DNA of 64,000 bases, taken from the NCBI RefSeq assembly GCF_003254395.2, contig NC_037646.1:1612001-1676000 (forward strand), given 5' to 3'. A program made the translations under genes and the position numbers. Origin of the DNA: Apis mellifera (taxonomy: Eukaryota > Arthropoda > Insecta > Hymenoptera > Apidae). Below are positions 1-14,499 of the stretch, piece after piece (position 1 is the stretch's first letter; each line of letters starts with the position of its first letter). The notes beneath the pieces are model-generated. The model searched no databases and was not told where the DNA came from. It worked only from the letters and a program-made list of their open reading frames with translations.

Positions 1-3000
1 ATGATAAGAAGTAACTAAACGAACTTTTTGACCATCTTGTGTTGTAAATTCTATTGCTTGTTCGTTTTCTGCGATCCCAGATTGTTCTGATTCTCCCATT
101 TGATTAATAGTTGCAACAGCATTTGCATCTGTATCTTCATCCTATTACAAAATTATAATTATATATAATAAAATTATTATTATTAATATTGTATTTATGC
201 TATATAAGAATTCACATGTTAGAATTTATAAATATATATAATTATATAATTATTTTAAATAACAAATAAAAAACAAATAATAAATAAAAGGCAAATAACA
301 AATAAATTAAAATTATTATTTATTTGCAAATGATAAATAAATAGATTTTATTATCTTTAAAAGATCAATTTTAAATATATATATAATAAAACACAAAAGT
401 TGATTTATAAAAATAACGGAACTCATTTCAAATTATAAACAATTTAACTTTGGCCAAAGTTGGCCAGTATTATTTGTCTAGTTGAACTTCTAAATGAAAA
501 GTTTAAAAAAAATTGATAATATATATATATTATACATATAATAATATAATATACATATATTAATATTATATCATTTATTATATCATTAATTGAATTAAAA
601 GTACTACAAATTTTTTTGTAATAATATATTAAACATATATTTAAAAATATTGTATGTTATATATAATTATATTAATAGAATCAATCATATTATAATATAA
701 AATATATAAAATGAAATCTTGGCTATATAAATTTATGTAATAATTGTAATAATATAATATGCTATTGACTAACTGATTAAATTATTTTATCTTTATCTAA
801 TCATTTCATCTAATGCAAAATTAAGTTATTTATAATTTAAAAAATAACTTTGAACTGACATTTTTGCATATCAACTTTTATATACATTTCAGTATTTAGA
901 AAAGGTATTTCTGGTATTTCTTTATAGAAAAATTATTTATTTATAGAAAGATGTTATCATACAAAGAATTGTGAGTTATTTTAAATTATTTAAAATTTTG
1001 ATTAAAATATGAAAAAACAAAGTAATGTGGAGAAAAAGTAACGTTTATAATAGTAGTTAAAAATTTTAGATTAACTAAAATTAGATTAATTAAAAATATT
1101 GTGGTTCAATATTATAAAAACATTCTAATGAATATATTCAGGAAGAAATTATTTAAATTATATTAAAGTCACATACAAATTAAAAACTAAATATAATATA
1201 TTAAATAATGATATTATGATATAATAATATTAAAAACAGAATATAATTAAACTGTATAATTACTTATAATTACTTATAATAAAATAAATAATAAAATAAA
1301 TAAAAATAAATAATTTGTAAATTATGTATATAATGTTAATATATTTGTAGGATATCTTTAGAGAGATTAATTCTAAAATAAACATAAAAATTGATATACA
1401 AAAATTCGGTTGAGATTATTTATTATAACCAATTTAAATTTGTGTTAGATAAAAAAAATAAGAAAAAATTGACAATGTAATGGAAACAGAATGGTTTCAA
1501 TCAACATTTTTGTATATCATTTTGTATTTGTTTTGATTTCTAGAATTGACTTCCCAAAAATATTTTACGATTATATTAATATTCTATATTTTTAAAAATC
1601 TATCATAACTACAAACAAAACACACATATATATAAATGTATAAATATATTGTGTAATTTTTCTTCGTTATATTTCGTCATGTTTTAGATTCCAATATTTC
1701 ATAAAAAATTAAATAAAAAAATATATATATTTTAACAAAAATTGTTTGCTTTCAAAGGAAAATTTATTGTGCAAACAATTTTTTTTTAATGAAATCATAA
1801 TTTGAATATATCGATTTATCTAGACATTCTCTATAAAAAAGTATTTATTTATTTATATCAAAAAATCATTATGAAATATTTAAAAATATTGCAGTTCAAT
1901 ATTATAATTGAAAACGATATAAAGAAAGATGATAAATTCTTGTAATTGCTAATAGTTAATATGATATATATATATATATATATATTTATATTATTTATAT
2001 TATTAATATTATTATTATTATTATAGATTAATATAAATATTAATATAAATATATAAAAACAAAATATGCATTTTCCTTATTAGCTAAATAGTCTTATTTA
2101 CATTGTTTATAATCTTGTATTAAAATTGCAATTTTTTTTTAGAAAAAGGAAGATCAGTTTTTTCTTCATAAGTTCAAAAATAATATACTTTTCATTAACT
2201 TCATTATAATTCTATTATTTTAAATTCGGACAAATTAGTTTTTTTTCAAGATATATTCATCTTTGATTTCAAGATATATTCATCTTGATATTCATTTTTG
2301 ATTTGTTATAATAAAAAGAATGCCATTATTTATTAATTAAAAAAAATATTAATTTCATTGGAATTTTAGGTCTTGACGCATTGTTTTTCAATTGATTTCT
2401 TAAAAGATTTTATTGTATTTAACTTATTGTATCAAATTTTTGTTTTTAAAATATGAAGAAAAATAGTAATCTAATCCTCAAATTTAGTTTTAAATTTATA
2501 TATTATATTTTCAATAAATATAAAAAAACAACTTAAAGAAAGAATACACTTATTATAACATATTTTTTTAACAGATTCCAATAGAATCTATTCAAAATTG
2601 AGAATTAAATGCAGAAAAATTTCAAAGATCTTATTAATTATACTTCTTTATTTCTATTTTTTTTTTGTTCATAGTTTATAATGTCATATATTTTTCAATA
2701 ATTTAATGTTCAAAAATTAATTATTGTTGCTTTATATATTTTCAATTATTAGTAAAATTCATTTATTTTTTATTAATGATTCAAAATTGTATAATAAATA
2801 TATTTATTTATTTCTTAATTATTTATTTATTTATTTATTACTATAATTATTTTTTTATTCATTCTAAATAAAAACATTATCTTATTTGCTCTATTTGGCA
2901 ACTAAAACAGAATTTATATATTATAAATTTTTATAATTATTCTTATTGATTTTTATTTTTATCATAATTGAATATTTATTCAATTCAGAATAGTTTTCCT

Positions 3001-6000
3001 TTTATACTTTTATTTATTATGAGAATAAAGTTTAATTTTTATCCTGATCTTATTTTTTTTATTTTTATTCAAAATTGAATATATAGTAATTATACTTTTT
3101 TAATTTTATAATTTTTATGAAAAAAATTCAAAATTATTAAGAAAGAAATAGAAATCAATATGAATTAAATTCATAATTAAAAACATATATAATAATAAAT
3201 AATTATAAAAAAATATATTTATAATTATTAGTCAAATTTGGAACTTTTCATTACTAAAAAAGAACATTACATTTATTGCTATCTGAATATAATAACAACA
3301 ATAAATATTAGCAATCTAGAGAGATCTCTTATAATAATTATAAATAATAGTTATAAATCAACTTTTGTATTTATTTTAATCTCTAGAGTCTTCAGAAACA
3401 TTTTACGAATGTATTAATAATGCCTTAATTTGTTGATATTTTATTTTAATTTTACTTATTGTTGCTATCTTTATTATTTTATTCATTTTGATATGCAATA
3501 TTTTTCTTTCAATAATCGCTATTTTTATTAAATTTTATTAAATTTCTGATTAAATATAAAAATATTTTTGTGAAGAATTAATATACATATATTTGTTAAA
3601 TATATAGTAATATTTGATAATGAAATTGTAATTCAAGATAATACAAATTAAATATACAAATTAAATATTGCATATATGTCCATGACATCATACTTTTTGT
3701 ATGATTTTAAATCATAGTTCCTATAAAAAGTGACTCAATGATACATTTTCATTTTATAGTGATCACATATCAAAAAATCAATTGATCTAAACAAAACACT
3801 ATTTTATATCATATAAGTATTAATTAAATAAATTTATTATTTGGATAATTTATTCGGCAAATAATTTGGCAAATTCAGTTTTTGAAACTTAATCATGACA
3901 TATTATACTTATCTTACTATATTTATATCATATTATATCTATGATATATTATATCTATGATATGATGAAAAAAAAAATTCTTAATAATTCTTTTTAACTA
4001 TTATAAAAGTTGAAATTTATTTATAATTTTATAAATAAATTTTAATCATTTTTATATTTATGCATTCATTTTAATTTTTAAATTGATTTTCTAAAACTAT
4101 CTGAATATATTAACATTTTCTATAAAATCTATAAAAATGAATTGAAATTTTGAAATATTAAATTAAACTATAATATTTAATGTTATATAGTAATGAACAT
4201 AATACTAATAATATAACAATAAATAATTGAATATTATAATTTAAAATAAAAAAAAAATAAGATAATAAAGAAGAATTTCTTATTTCTCTAAATATAAATT
4301 TTTATGATAATATGAATTTTATATATAATATATAATAATATGTATTATTTAAATTTTTATAAAAATTATTTTAAATATTAATATTATACATATATATATA
4401 TTATATTAACTATGTTTTATTTTAAAAGTTTTTACTTAAATTGTATAACAAAAATGAAGAAATGATGAGTATACACAGTTAACAAGTTAAATGTCTACAT
4501 GTGATTATTTCTAAGATATTTCTAAGTATTAGAAATGCAAAAAAATATTCTAAATGAAAGTTATATAATATTGAAAAGATCATGATAATTGTTTAACTTT
4601 GAAATAATGAAGAATCTTAAATTGAAGAACTTTATGAAAGTTAAATTTTTATGTTTTTTAATTTTTGAAACATTATATTTTTTATTGCATATTCTTATAA
4701 TTAATATTAGTATTATATAATAAAAGTATTCAAAAAGTCTCTACATATATTTTTCATAAGTTATTATTAAGTTATTAACTTTCAAAATTTATGTGCCAAT
4801 AACATTATTCAAGCGTTAATAGTAATAACTAGCATTATTTAATATATTGAGAAAATTGCTCAGTGTATATTTACGCGCACATGCGTAAAATGATTACAAT
4901 ATTTTTTTTTATTATTTATAAAAGTATATATAAATACTTAAAACGTTCATATAATATATAAATATTTTCATTTAAAAAAAATTAAAAATATAATATAAAT
5001 AAAATATAAAAAATTAAATTATAATTATTTCAATATTAGTTTAATTATAATTCTATTTATTATTAAAATAATTTATTCAAAATTATTACCTGTAATGCCT
5101 TCACAATTGCTTCTGCATCTGTTTGTACAGTTGAAATATTTTTCATTTTTGCATCCACTGTATTGGAAATGTCAACATCTTTTATATCGGAATTTTGATT
5201 AACATGTACACTTAATGGTGTTGTTAATTCATCTTGTATTACACCAGGATGGACTCTAATTTCTTGACCATCACTAAGTTGATTGACAAATTGACTTTGA
5301 GATAAAAGTTGTCTGGCATCTTGAATTGAAAGAGGAATTGGATTACCTTCTTCATCTGTAATCTGTAAATATGATTATTATTTATATTTTTATTATTATT
5401 TATCATTTTTAATATTTTATTTATTTTACCTGAAGTTGAAGATCAGATTCTGAAAGTTCTACATTTATTCGTTCATTTGAATTGCTATTTCCAGTATCAT
5501 GATCTGGATTAGAAAGCATTCCATCATTATTTACACTTAAATGTGATAATGATTGATTTACATTTGTTTTTTCTTCTTTATTTCTCATCATTCCAGCATC
5601 AACTAATTTCAATAATAAAAAATATAAATAAACAAAATTATAAATATAAATATAAATTAAATATAAATAATATACTATAAATCATTTTATATATTTTTAC
5701 CAAAATGTAAAGTTCGAGATTGATTAGGATCATCTGGATCTTGGTATGAAACATATATAATTTGTTGAATACCATCTCCAGATGTATCATCTGTTGCAAT
5801 AACCTGAGCCATTTGATCAGTTAATGATTGTTCATCAGATTCTTGAGAACTAGGTAAAATTTGCCATACTTCTCCAATTGGAGATCCTTCTATTTCACTT
5901 ATTGTAGAAAGTTTAGTTTCTCTGTGCACCTACAAAAAACTCGATAATAATTCCATATTATTAAATTTTTTTATATACATAATGAAATATATATTAATAG

Positions 6001-9000
6001 AATTCCTACTTTTTTATGTTTTGTTAAATTTGAACAATCTGCAAATGCTTTTCCACAAACATCACAAGAATAAGGTTTTTCACCTAATAAAAGAAAAAAT
6101 ATAAAATAAGTTTTTAGAATAAAAAGTATTTTATAATTAGTAATACAACTGGGAAGAGATTAATTCTTTATAAAAAAATAAATTAAAGATAGAAAAAAGA
6201 TGGAGTAAAATTTTGCATTTTCGAAAAAATAATTTATATATTTATCTAATATATTCGGTTTAATTATTTTTTAATTTAATTAATATTTGTATTTTAAATT
6301 AGCATGTTTTACATGTCATCTTAAAAATCTTTTGAATGACAAAAATTTGCAAATTATCTATCAATTTCTTAATCTAACTTTATTCGATTTTTATATATAA
6401 TAGCTTAAATTAATTTTAATAAAAAATATTGATCAAACAAAATTTTTTAATGATTGATAAAATACTAAAATATTAACATATTAGAAAATATTAATAAAAA
6501 TTGAACAAAATTTTCGTACATAATCTTTTTTAGCTAATAAAATAAACAATTAATTAATAATTAAATTCAATAAAATAATTATTTTATATCAAAAAATAAT
6601 TAAATCAAGATAATTAAATGAACATATATCAAATAAATATTAAATATTTTTGATTTTCAAAAACAAAGTCATATCTGAAAAAATTTTTCATATTTTTGAT
6701 TTATTTTAAATATAATCCTCTTCCAATTATAGCATCACATTCAATATACAGTTACGATACTTCTGATATAATTAATTTTAAATATATTGATAAAATATAT
6801 AATATATATATATAAAAATATATTAATAAAATATATAATGAATATATTAATAAAAACAAAAAATACAAAATTCATAAAAATGAAATATAAAAAAATACCA
6901 GTGTGCAAACGAAGATGTTTTTTTAAAGCCCATTGCTCTGTAAAACCTCGATTACAATGAGCACACTGAAAAGGTCGTTCTCCTTTATGTCTGCGTACAT
7001 GACATTTCCATGTATCTTTATGCAAGAAACATTTTGCACAAAATTCACATTTCCAAGGACGCTCGCCAGTGTGTCGTTTAACATGAAGTTTAAATTGTGA
7101 AGAAGTAGTAAATTTTCTACCACAATAATCGCAGCAATAAGGTTTTTCTCCTGTATGTATTCGCATATGTTCTTGTAAATTTCCATTTTGTGAAAAACTT
7201 TTATGACATACCTCACATGTATATGGTTTGTGTCCTGTATGCCATCTAAAATTATTCGTTTATTTATTTAATAATAAAATTTATTTAATTTAATTTTTGT
7301 ATTTTTATAATAACCTGTAATGCAATGTAAGACTAGTTTTATGTGCAAATTGTTGTCCACAGATTTCACAAAAATATTTTTTTTCACCAGTATGTGTAGA
7401 TTGATGATTAATTAAATTTGCTTTTGTTTTAAAACTGGCATTGCAAGATTTACAAATATAAGGTCTATCATCAGAATGCACAAGTTGATGACGCTGTAAC
7501 AATTGTTTATGTTTAAAACTTTTCCCACATTTATTGCAAACAAATCGCCGACCATTATTGTGTTCCGCTTCTTTATGATATACTACAGAACTAGGATGAT
7601 TAAGTACTTTTCCACAAATATCACATGGATATTCTTTCTCTAATTTATGTCTCTAGAAAAATAATAAAAACTACTATTAATTTTATTTATTTAAAATATT
7701 TTGATAATTTTAAAACTATTTCTACTATTACCTCATGTATTGACATATGATGTTTTAAAGCTGTTTGTTGAGTAAAATTTTTATTACATATAGTGCAAAT
7801 AAATAATTTATCATGATCATGAACTACTTTAACATGTAGTTCATATGCTTCCTTTGTTTCAAATAACTTTTTACATTGCTCACATGAAAAATTTTTTTGG
7901 TAATCACTAGAATTATTTGAAAATTTATTTGTATGTTGTTCTTCAGTTAAAACATGATCTATTACATTAGAAATATTATCTTCCCCAGATAAATGATGTT
8001 TTGATTCTAAACTTGAATCTTGCACAGCATGTTCAAATTCTTGATTAATATCATTTCCAATATGATGAGTTGCCTTTTGATGCAATCCTAAATTTTCTTT
8101 ATTTGTAAATAATTTTTTACATTCTGAACATTCATATTTTATACCTTTGTGGAAACTCCTAATTAGAAAAATAAAATATTTTTATTATCTACAATATTAA
8201 AAATTAAATAAATTTTGCTTACTTGTGTACAATATATCTACTACGCTGAAGAAATCCTCGACCACATAATTGACATGTAAATTTATTTCTTCTACGACGT
8301 AATTTTGGTCGTCCTCGTCCTCTACCTCGATTTACTATCACTAATTCTCCAAGATCTTTTCCTTCTTCAGACTCTAAATGACCAATTATTTCTAGAATAT
8401 ACAAATGATTATCAAAAATAATTTAAATGATTATCAAAAATATTTAATTAATATTAGAATTCACTATTTTTTACCTTCATGACTATCAGGAACTGACATG
8501 TTTAATTGTTCTTCAGAATCTTCAAAAGTATCTTGTTCATCATCATCTTCTTCATCAATTACTCCCTCTTCTTTATATATTCTTTCTAATTCTTTACCTT
8601 GAACTGCTTCCATATATCTAAATTATTTCATATTCTATTATAAAAATGATAGTAATTATTATCAATTGTTTTTTCTTATAAAGAATACCTTTTTGGAACT
8701 TTACGTTTTCTGCGACGTCTTCCATCTCCATCTACTTCATCTGCTTCTTCTTCATGTTTATCTTCTTCCTCTTGACTAACTCCTTCTAATACCTCTCCTT
8801 TTGTTAATTCCTAAAATTTAATAATTTAAAAATTTTTTGTATTAAACAAAAATGTTATTTTTACTAACCATAGATATATTTTCTGTTTGAGATTTTGGTG
8901 GACGTCCTCTTTTTCGTTTAGGTTTATTTAAACCTTCCATTTGTAAACTCATTTCATGATCCACAGCATACATAGAACCATCTGGCATTACTATATTAAA

Positions 9001-9987
9001 TGATAATATTATAATATATAATATATATAAAATTATTTATAGTAAATTTTTAATTAAAATATAAGTTAATTGAAATATAAAATAATACTTTTTATTATAA
9101 TCTGTTGTTCAAATTGATCTTCTTCATTGTATCTTGAAATATTATCTAAGTGTAATGTTTCAGATCTAATTTCTGTGTTTTCCTTTTCTGCACGAAGACG
9201 TTCTCGTTCTGCTTTACGCTGTTGTTCTATCTGATGTTTCCACATCTCACGAATTTTCCTTTGACCATCCACCAGTAATTCAAAAAACTGTATTGTAGCC
9301 TCCAGTTGAATATTACAACCAGGACAAATAGTACGTGGTAATTTGCCATCATCATGAATCTAACCAAAATTGTATCATATTATTTATTTTAAAATAGAAT
9401 CACATCTTTTTTTTTAACATTAACATAACCTCAATAAATCAATAATTATTTTATTATTCTACTATTTTATTACCGTAAAAAATTTCTTTAATAATCTGAA
9501 ATTTTTGACATTTCTAAATTTATATAACAAAATAATTGAATATAAATTATTTTGAATTAAATATAATTATATAAAATTTATAACACACAGTATCACATAA
9601 AATAAGAATATTTATAAGAATATTTCAATACTGAATTACGAACATAATATATTTATTATTGATTTTATCATTCAAGATATTATTCTGTAATTATACAAAA
9701 TTTATAAATATTATAATAAATTTTCACATAATAAATAAAGTAAATAACAATGTAACATATAAGAAGGAAATATCGAACATTTGATTCAGGTAGTATTTGT
9801 ATATAAAGCAGGAAGTCAAGTTAGAGTCTAATGTTTCGAAGCTTCATACCTTGAGCGGCAAGTACCGATTGACCATAGAACTTAAATCTGGATCATCACC
9901 ATCTCCCATATAAAGTAATTCTCCATTACCATTATCTTCTGCACATAACCGACAAATTGTTGAGTCATAAAGCCGTACTTCTGCCAT
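1..9987 (-). CDS. ZAD-type C2H2 zinc-finger protein with 13 fingers and AT-hooks (3' end beyond window)
   Basis: Probable nuclear DNA-binding transcription regulator. Fourteen exons could be joined in phase: 9850-9987, 9089-9359, 8869-8990, 8689-8810, 8475-8617, 8223-8391, 7732-8158, 7315-7652, 6899-7245, 6010-6083, 5701-5929, 5430-5602, 5090-5362 and 1-141, giving 989 codons before the window edge. The N-terminus (start MAEVRLYDSTICRLC) has the paired C-x2-C motifs CRLC and CPGC of a zinc-finger-associated domain, an arthropod dimerisation module. Two AT-hook-like cores follow (KRGRPPK and GRGRPKL), then 13 C2H2 fingers, several joined by TGEKP/TGERP-type linkers (for example HTGEKPYCC, HTGERPWKC). 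The acidic, Gln/Asp-rich tail after the last finger may be an activation region. The start is the first ATG before the ZAD. The specific orthologue is not recognised; target genes are unknown. Confidence 0.9.
142..5089 (-). other. 4.9-kb AT-rich intron of the zinc-finger gene
   Basis: Intron between the exon ending at 5090 (donor GTAATA) and the exon beginning at 141 (acceptor TAATAG). It is at least five times longer than the gene's other introns. I see no coding exon in it on either strand, only AT-rich sequence, short tandem repeats and several members of the recurrent AT-rich family (about 785-905, 1500-1600, 3350-3440, 4010-4130). Confidence 0.75.
2246..2288. repeat. Two-copy tandem repeat, ~22-bp unit
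   Basis: The unit TTCAAGATATATTCATCTT occurs twice back to back inside the long intron of the zinc-finger gene. It looks like a local duplication with no evident function. Confidence 0.8.
6084..6898 (-). other. Intron of the zinc-finger gene
   Basis: An 815-base AT-rich intron separating the finger 9-12 exon from the finger 13 exon. No coding potential, RNA gene or clear repeat was seen. Confidence 0.7.
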
Positions 9988-10583
9988 GATTCCAAGAGAA
10001 CTGCTCACTAACGACTAACATCGATTTTATCCTAACCAAACTGACCAGTGAGTATGCACAACTACTACACCCTATATATTTTAACTATGCATAATGTAAT
10101 TCTTAATTCAAAATTTTATATATAAATTTTCATATAAATAAATTATAGTTTTTTTGTACATAATATTTTCTTTTTATAAATTTACCTTTAAATTATAAGA
10201 ATGCTTTATACACAATAATCGATATATTACCGATATACATTTCGATTAAAGAGAATAAGCATAAGAATAATATGTCGATATTTTATAATCGATAAATCGA
10301 TAATTTATTATATATCGATAAAATATATTTTATTTTAATTATATTAGTAAGAAAAATTAAAAATTTTTGTTAACATATATCTTATAAATCCATAAATATT
10401 ATCTAATGAAAGACTTTTATTAAACACAAAACATTTGACTATTTATATTTTATGAAAATAAATTAATATTTATTTTTTATTAATTTCTTCAAATATGTGA
10501 CATGATTTTTTGATAGTTTTTTATTTTAAATAATTAAATTGACATAAAAATAAGATTAAATTAAATTAACTTAAATAAGTAGG
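9988..10583. promoter_or_regulatory. Divergent promoter region with DRE-like TATCGATA motifs
   Basis: Spacer of about 600 bases between the head-to-head zinc-finger gene and NTMT1. It holds a cluster of ATCGAT-centred motifs: AATCGATAT at 10217-10225, AATCGATAAATCGATAATT at about 10287-10305 and TATATCGATAAA at about 10311-10322. In Drosophila TATCGATA is the DRE bound by DREF/BEAF-32 at housekeeping promoters; use of the same code here is inferred. The spacing suggests a shared bidirectional promoter. Confidence 0.5.
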
Positions 10584-11516
10584 ATGTATTACTTATCATC
10601 ATCAAAGATGGAAAAAGAAGAAAATACACTTGAAGAACATGAATTTTATACAGCAGCTGCTAAGTATTGGGAACATGTTCCAGCTACAGTAGATGGAATG
10701 CTTGGTGGTTTTGGATTTATTTCTCAAATTGATATAAAAGGATCCACAAAATTTTTAAAAGCTTTATTCGAAGTATGTATTGTAATTAATTTTTTAATAC
10801 TTAAAAATATTTTTTATTAATATTCTTAAATATTATAATAATTAAAATTTATTTTATTTTAGTTAGAAAATCCTCCATCAAAAACATTTGCATTAGATTG
10901 TGGTGCAGGCATAGGAAGGATAACAAAAAATTTATTATTAAATCATTTTAAACATATTGATTTAGTGGAGCAAAATTTAAAATTTTTAGAAGTTGCTAAA
11001 ACATATTTGAAAAATTATTCTACAAGAATTCAAAATTATTATCCCATTGGTAATATCCTATAGGTTTATTAATAATATAAAAGGTATTGAATTAATTAAC
11101 TCATATTTCAAGGACTACAAAATTTTTACTTTAATACCAAGAAGTATGATGTCATCTGGTGTCAATGGGTTTTGGGACATTTAAAACATAATGATTTAAT
11201 AGAATTTTTAAAAAAATGCTCGTAAGTACTATTTGATTTTAATAAAAAATATAAATTATTTTTAGTTATTTAATATAATTTTTATAGTTGTGGCTTAAGA
11301 TCCAATGGTATAATAGTAATTAAAGAAAATGTGACAACTTCTGAAAATTTAGAAGTTGATACTAAGGATTCATCAGTGACACGACCTCTTTCCGAATTAT
11401 ATCATATATTTCAGAAATCAAATTTAATTTGTATAAAAGAAGAACAACAACATAAATTTCCACGTGGATTGTATCCAGTTTATATGTTTGCTTTAAAGCC
11501 AAATAACAAACTTTAA
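10584..11516 (+). CDS. NTMT1: N-terminal Xaa-Pro-Lys N-methyltransferase (NTMT1/METTL11A)
   Basis: SAM-dependent methyltransferase that modifies the alpha-amino group of proteins beginning X-Pro-Lys after Met removal. Exons 10584-10772, 10863-11049, 11113-11221 and 11288-11516 sum to 238 codons, close to the family's ~225 residues. Visible landmarks: YWEHVPATVDGMLGGFG near the N-terminus, the class I SAM motif ALDCGAGIGRITK, IDLVEQN (motif II), and WCQWVLGHLKHNDL, whose His corresponds to the catalytic His of human NTMT1. The Asp-rich DTKDSSVTR segment near the C-terminus matches the second catalytic site. A second Met at 10608 (MEKEEN) is an equally plausible start, since the first eight residues are not family-like. 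An AATAAA-type signal lies at 11546-11551. Confidence 0.93.
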
Positions 11517-11645
11517 ATCTAAATGTCAAAAATGATACAAAATTAAATAAATTTTTTTTACCTGTAAATTTTATCAGTTATATAATTTTTAATGTTATAA
11601 ATATATAAATAATAAGGTTTTAATTTTAAGAAATTATATTTTTCT

Positions 11646-13174
11646 TTATTTTGGACGTATTTTTTCATACATAAATCGTTGATTTATATCTTGAGGAGAT
11701 GCATTTATAAATCGTTTTTTTACAGCATGAAAATGCATTAGAGCAAAATTATATAATTCATTTTCCATCTTCCAAACAACAGATTTTTGAATTTTGTCTA
11801 CTGTTTCAGGTCGCGGATTAATTTTTTGAGTCGTTTGACGTAAATGTGATTTATTATCTAAAATTTGATAAATTATTAATTTATTATTAGTTAGTAAAAA
11901 ATCAATTTAATTTTTTTCTTTAATATTAATTTTTATCTTTTCTTACTATGCAAAAAAGAATTATAAGCTCCTTTAAAGAAACGTGGAAGCACAATTTGCA
12001 AAATTTCTACAAATTCTGTTAATTCTTCTGTTACTCCTACAAGAAGATAATGTTTTTGTAAATTTCTCTTTGCTTCTTCTAATGCCCAACTATTTCCAAT
12101 TTCCCTATTAAGTAATATTTATTTATTATAAATTATTTAATTATATTAAATTATATTAATAATATTAATAAAATAATTCATTAAATCTTACCAACAAGCA
12201 GGATCATGACCACATAGAAATGGTATTTGTAGCCACATATTATCAGGATCACAATCTGGTTGGCCTGCATCAATACATTCATCAAAAGTCTAAAAAAATA
12301 TATGTTAATAAGCATTATAATGTAATAAATAATTAAATTGTAATTGTTGATTACAAACCTTAGTGTCTCCATGCTTTTTTCTAATTAAATGTGGTCTAAA
12401 ATTATCTCCATATCTTAAAAAGTAGTAATACGAAACAAATCTATCTAGAGGTTTACGCAAGAGATTTATATACAAAGGTGTTTGTTTTATACCAAATCTA
12501 AAGCATAGATATAATTTTAAGAAACAAAATAAATAATTTTCATAATGATTATCTTATTCACTTACTTTTCAAAATTCAAAAATGCAACATGACCATGATA
12601 AAATGCTGGTTTTTTTGTATTCCAAACGGTTATATTATTTGCAAATTGAATCTACAATTTTTTAAAATATATTAAATATAAATTAATAGATAAAAGTAAA
12701 GTAAAAATTAATATTACCTGATTAGCAAGTGTAAGAGTATGCATATTGTTAGAAACATTAATATGTAAAACATGATATTTGTTGTGTTTGCACAAATCGT
12801 AGACCAAACCTACAAAACTGGTTGATGCTGTCTTTGGTACCCTGTTGTAGATAATGATGAGATCATCAAAAGGTGATTTGTAAGAATGCTCACTAGCTTC
12901 TATCCCAGTTTGAATATTGTTTTGTTCTTGCGTGATGGTATTGTCTGGAAGTACGATAGGATACCTATGTTATTCCATCACCTTTAACAGAACGAGATAT
13001 TAAAAGGATGAAACTTTTGCTGTTATAAATTAATGGAATTAATTGTCTATTATAACGCCTACGCAATAATTTGTAGTGATCCTCCAGGAAATTTAATTTC
13101 ATTTTTAAATAAATGATAGTGATTGTAAATATCACTACCAAAATCCATTGTAGTAGAAAACTTCTGTGTATCAT
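11646..13174 (-). CDS. Hs2st: Heparan sulfate 2-O-sulfotransferase
   Basis: Golgi type II membrane enzyme that transfers sulfate from PAPS to the 2-O position of iduronate in heparan sulfate, affecting FGF and Wnt signalling. A short cytosolic tail precedes the signal anchor (WILVVIFTITIIYLKMKL). The lumenal domain shows the PAPS-binding loop NRVPKTASTSF, FYHGHVAFLNF with the two catalytic-region histidines, RKPLDRFVSYYYFLRYGD, a Cys-rich TFDECIDAGQPDC stretch, and WALEEAKRNL plus LVGVTEEL. Exons: 13063-13174, 12718-12944, 12566-12651, 12359-12497, 12192-12289, 11947-12104, 11646-11857 (344 codons; human protein 356 residues). The first junction is uncertain: direct read-through hits stops, so I place an intron from GTAGGC at 13062 to TTCCAG at 12945; another in-frame donor exists six bases further on. 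Confidence 0.93.
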
Positions 13175-13401
13175 ATTTTCCTTATCAAATTTTAATAATT
13201 ACATAAAAAAAGACACACTTCATGAATTTCACACTAATTCTAATATTAATTTATAAATATTTGTAAATTTCGTTTAAAGATTTAGCAAGTAATATTTATT
13301 TTAAACACTGATCATCTTTCCTACTTAAAAGTATAAAAATGTATTATTCATTTTAGAAATATTAGTCCTTTTTAATTTCTGAATATTTTATTAAGTATAT
13401 G

Positions 13402-13449
<48 letters not shown>

Positions 13450-14499
13450 ATACATATATACTTTATCTTTATAAAACTCTTTTATCCATATCAATGAAAT
13501 TTGCTTTCGATATACGATTCGATAACTTAAATTATCGATTAATCGTATTTAATATTTCGATTACACTCGAATTAATTCTCAATAAATATTTTTCAAAATA
13601 TAACAAAATATTCAAAATTTAATGATTGCAAAAAATAAGAATAAGAAATAATCATTTATTATTAATTTATACTAATAAATTTTTCATATCATACTTTTAT
13701 AATTATTATTGTAATTATGTTAAATCATTATAATTATTTGATAAAATATTATACTTTAATATTATTATTAATATATATAGATTATATATTATTATATATT
13801 ATATATTATAGATTATATATATATATATTTTTTATAAAATGAAATATAAAATATAAATAAAATTATAAAATATATAAAATATAATTATTGGATATATATT
13901 TCAATTTCTTAAATTTATTTTAATTTTTTTTTATTTTATATAATTATATATGGACATAATTTTAAATTTAATTTAATATTATATATAAATCTATAAAATT
14001 ACTATATATTTATGCACATTCAGAAATTTATTTAGAATAGTGATATTATATATAACAAAATTTAAAATTATTATTTTTAAAATAATATATTTAAATCTAA
14101 TTATTATTTTTAAAATTCTTTTTAAATTCATTTAAAAGACAAAATAATATAATTAGTATAAAATAACATAATTAATAAATATAATTAAACAAAATCATAT
14201 AGTATAGTAATTAAACATCATATAGTAAAACTTATCAATTTATATTTATAAATTATTTATATATTATTGTTTATAAGATTTTAGCAATTTATCTTATACA
14301 AATTATATTAAAACATTGTTATTTACAAATATTATCTATAATTTTTGTTAATTTTTACAAAATATTAATATAAAATTATTATATAAAACTTAATGAAAAT
14401 TAATTAATCAGTAAAATTTTTTATTCATAATATATTTTATTTTTCTTATATATTTTTGTTATATATTTTATTAATAAAATTAAATAACATTAAATAATT
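13175..14499. other. Intergenic AT-rich DNA
   Basis: Spacer between the 5' end of Hs2st and the 3' end of AP-2 sigma, both on minus. It contains a long (TA)n tract at about 13405-13460 and ATCGAT/TTCGAT-type motifs near 13500-13560 that may belong to the Hs2st promoter. No gene was seen. Confidence 0.6.
13405..13460. repeat. (TA)n microsatellite
   Basis: About 34 bases of uninterrupted AT alternation followed by an imperfect continuation. It lies upstream of the Hs2st start. Confidence 0.95.

Noticed and set aside
4868..4892. Short palindrome TTTACGCGCACATGCGTAAA
   Set aside because: A single 7-base-arm inverted repeat in a long intron; too short to interpret.
12960..12976. Acceptor ACATAG/GTATCC for Hs2st exon 2
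   Set aside because: It needs a phase no upstream donor supplies; the TTCCAG acceptor at 12945 gives a consistent frame and protein length.
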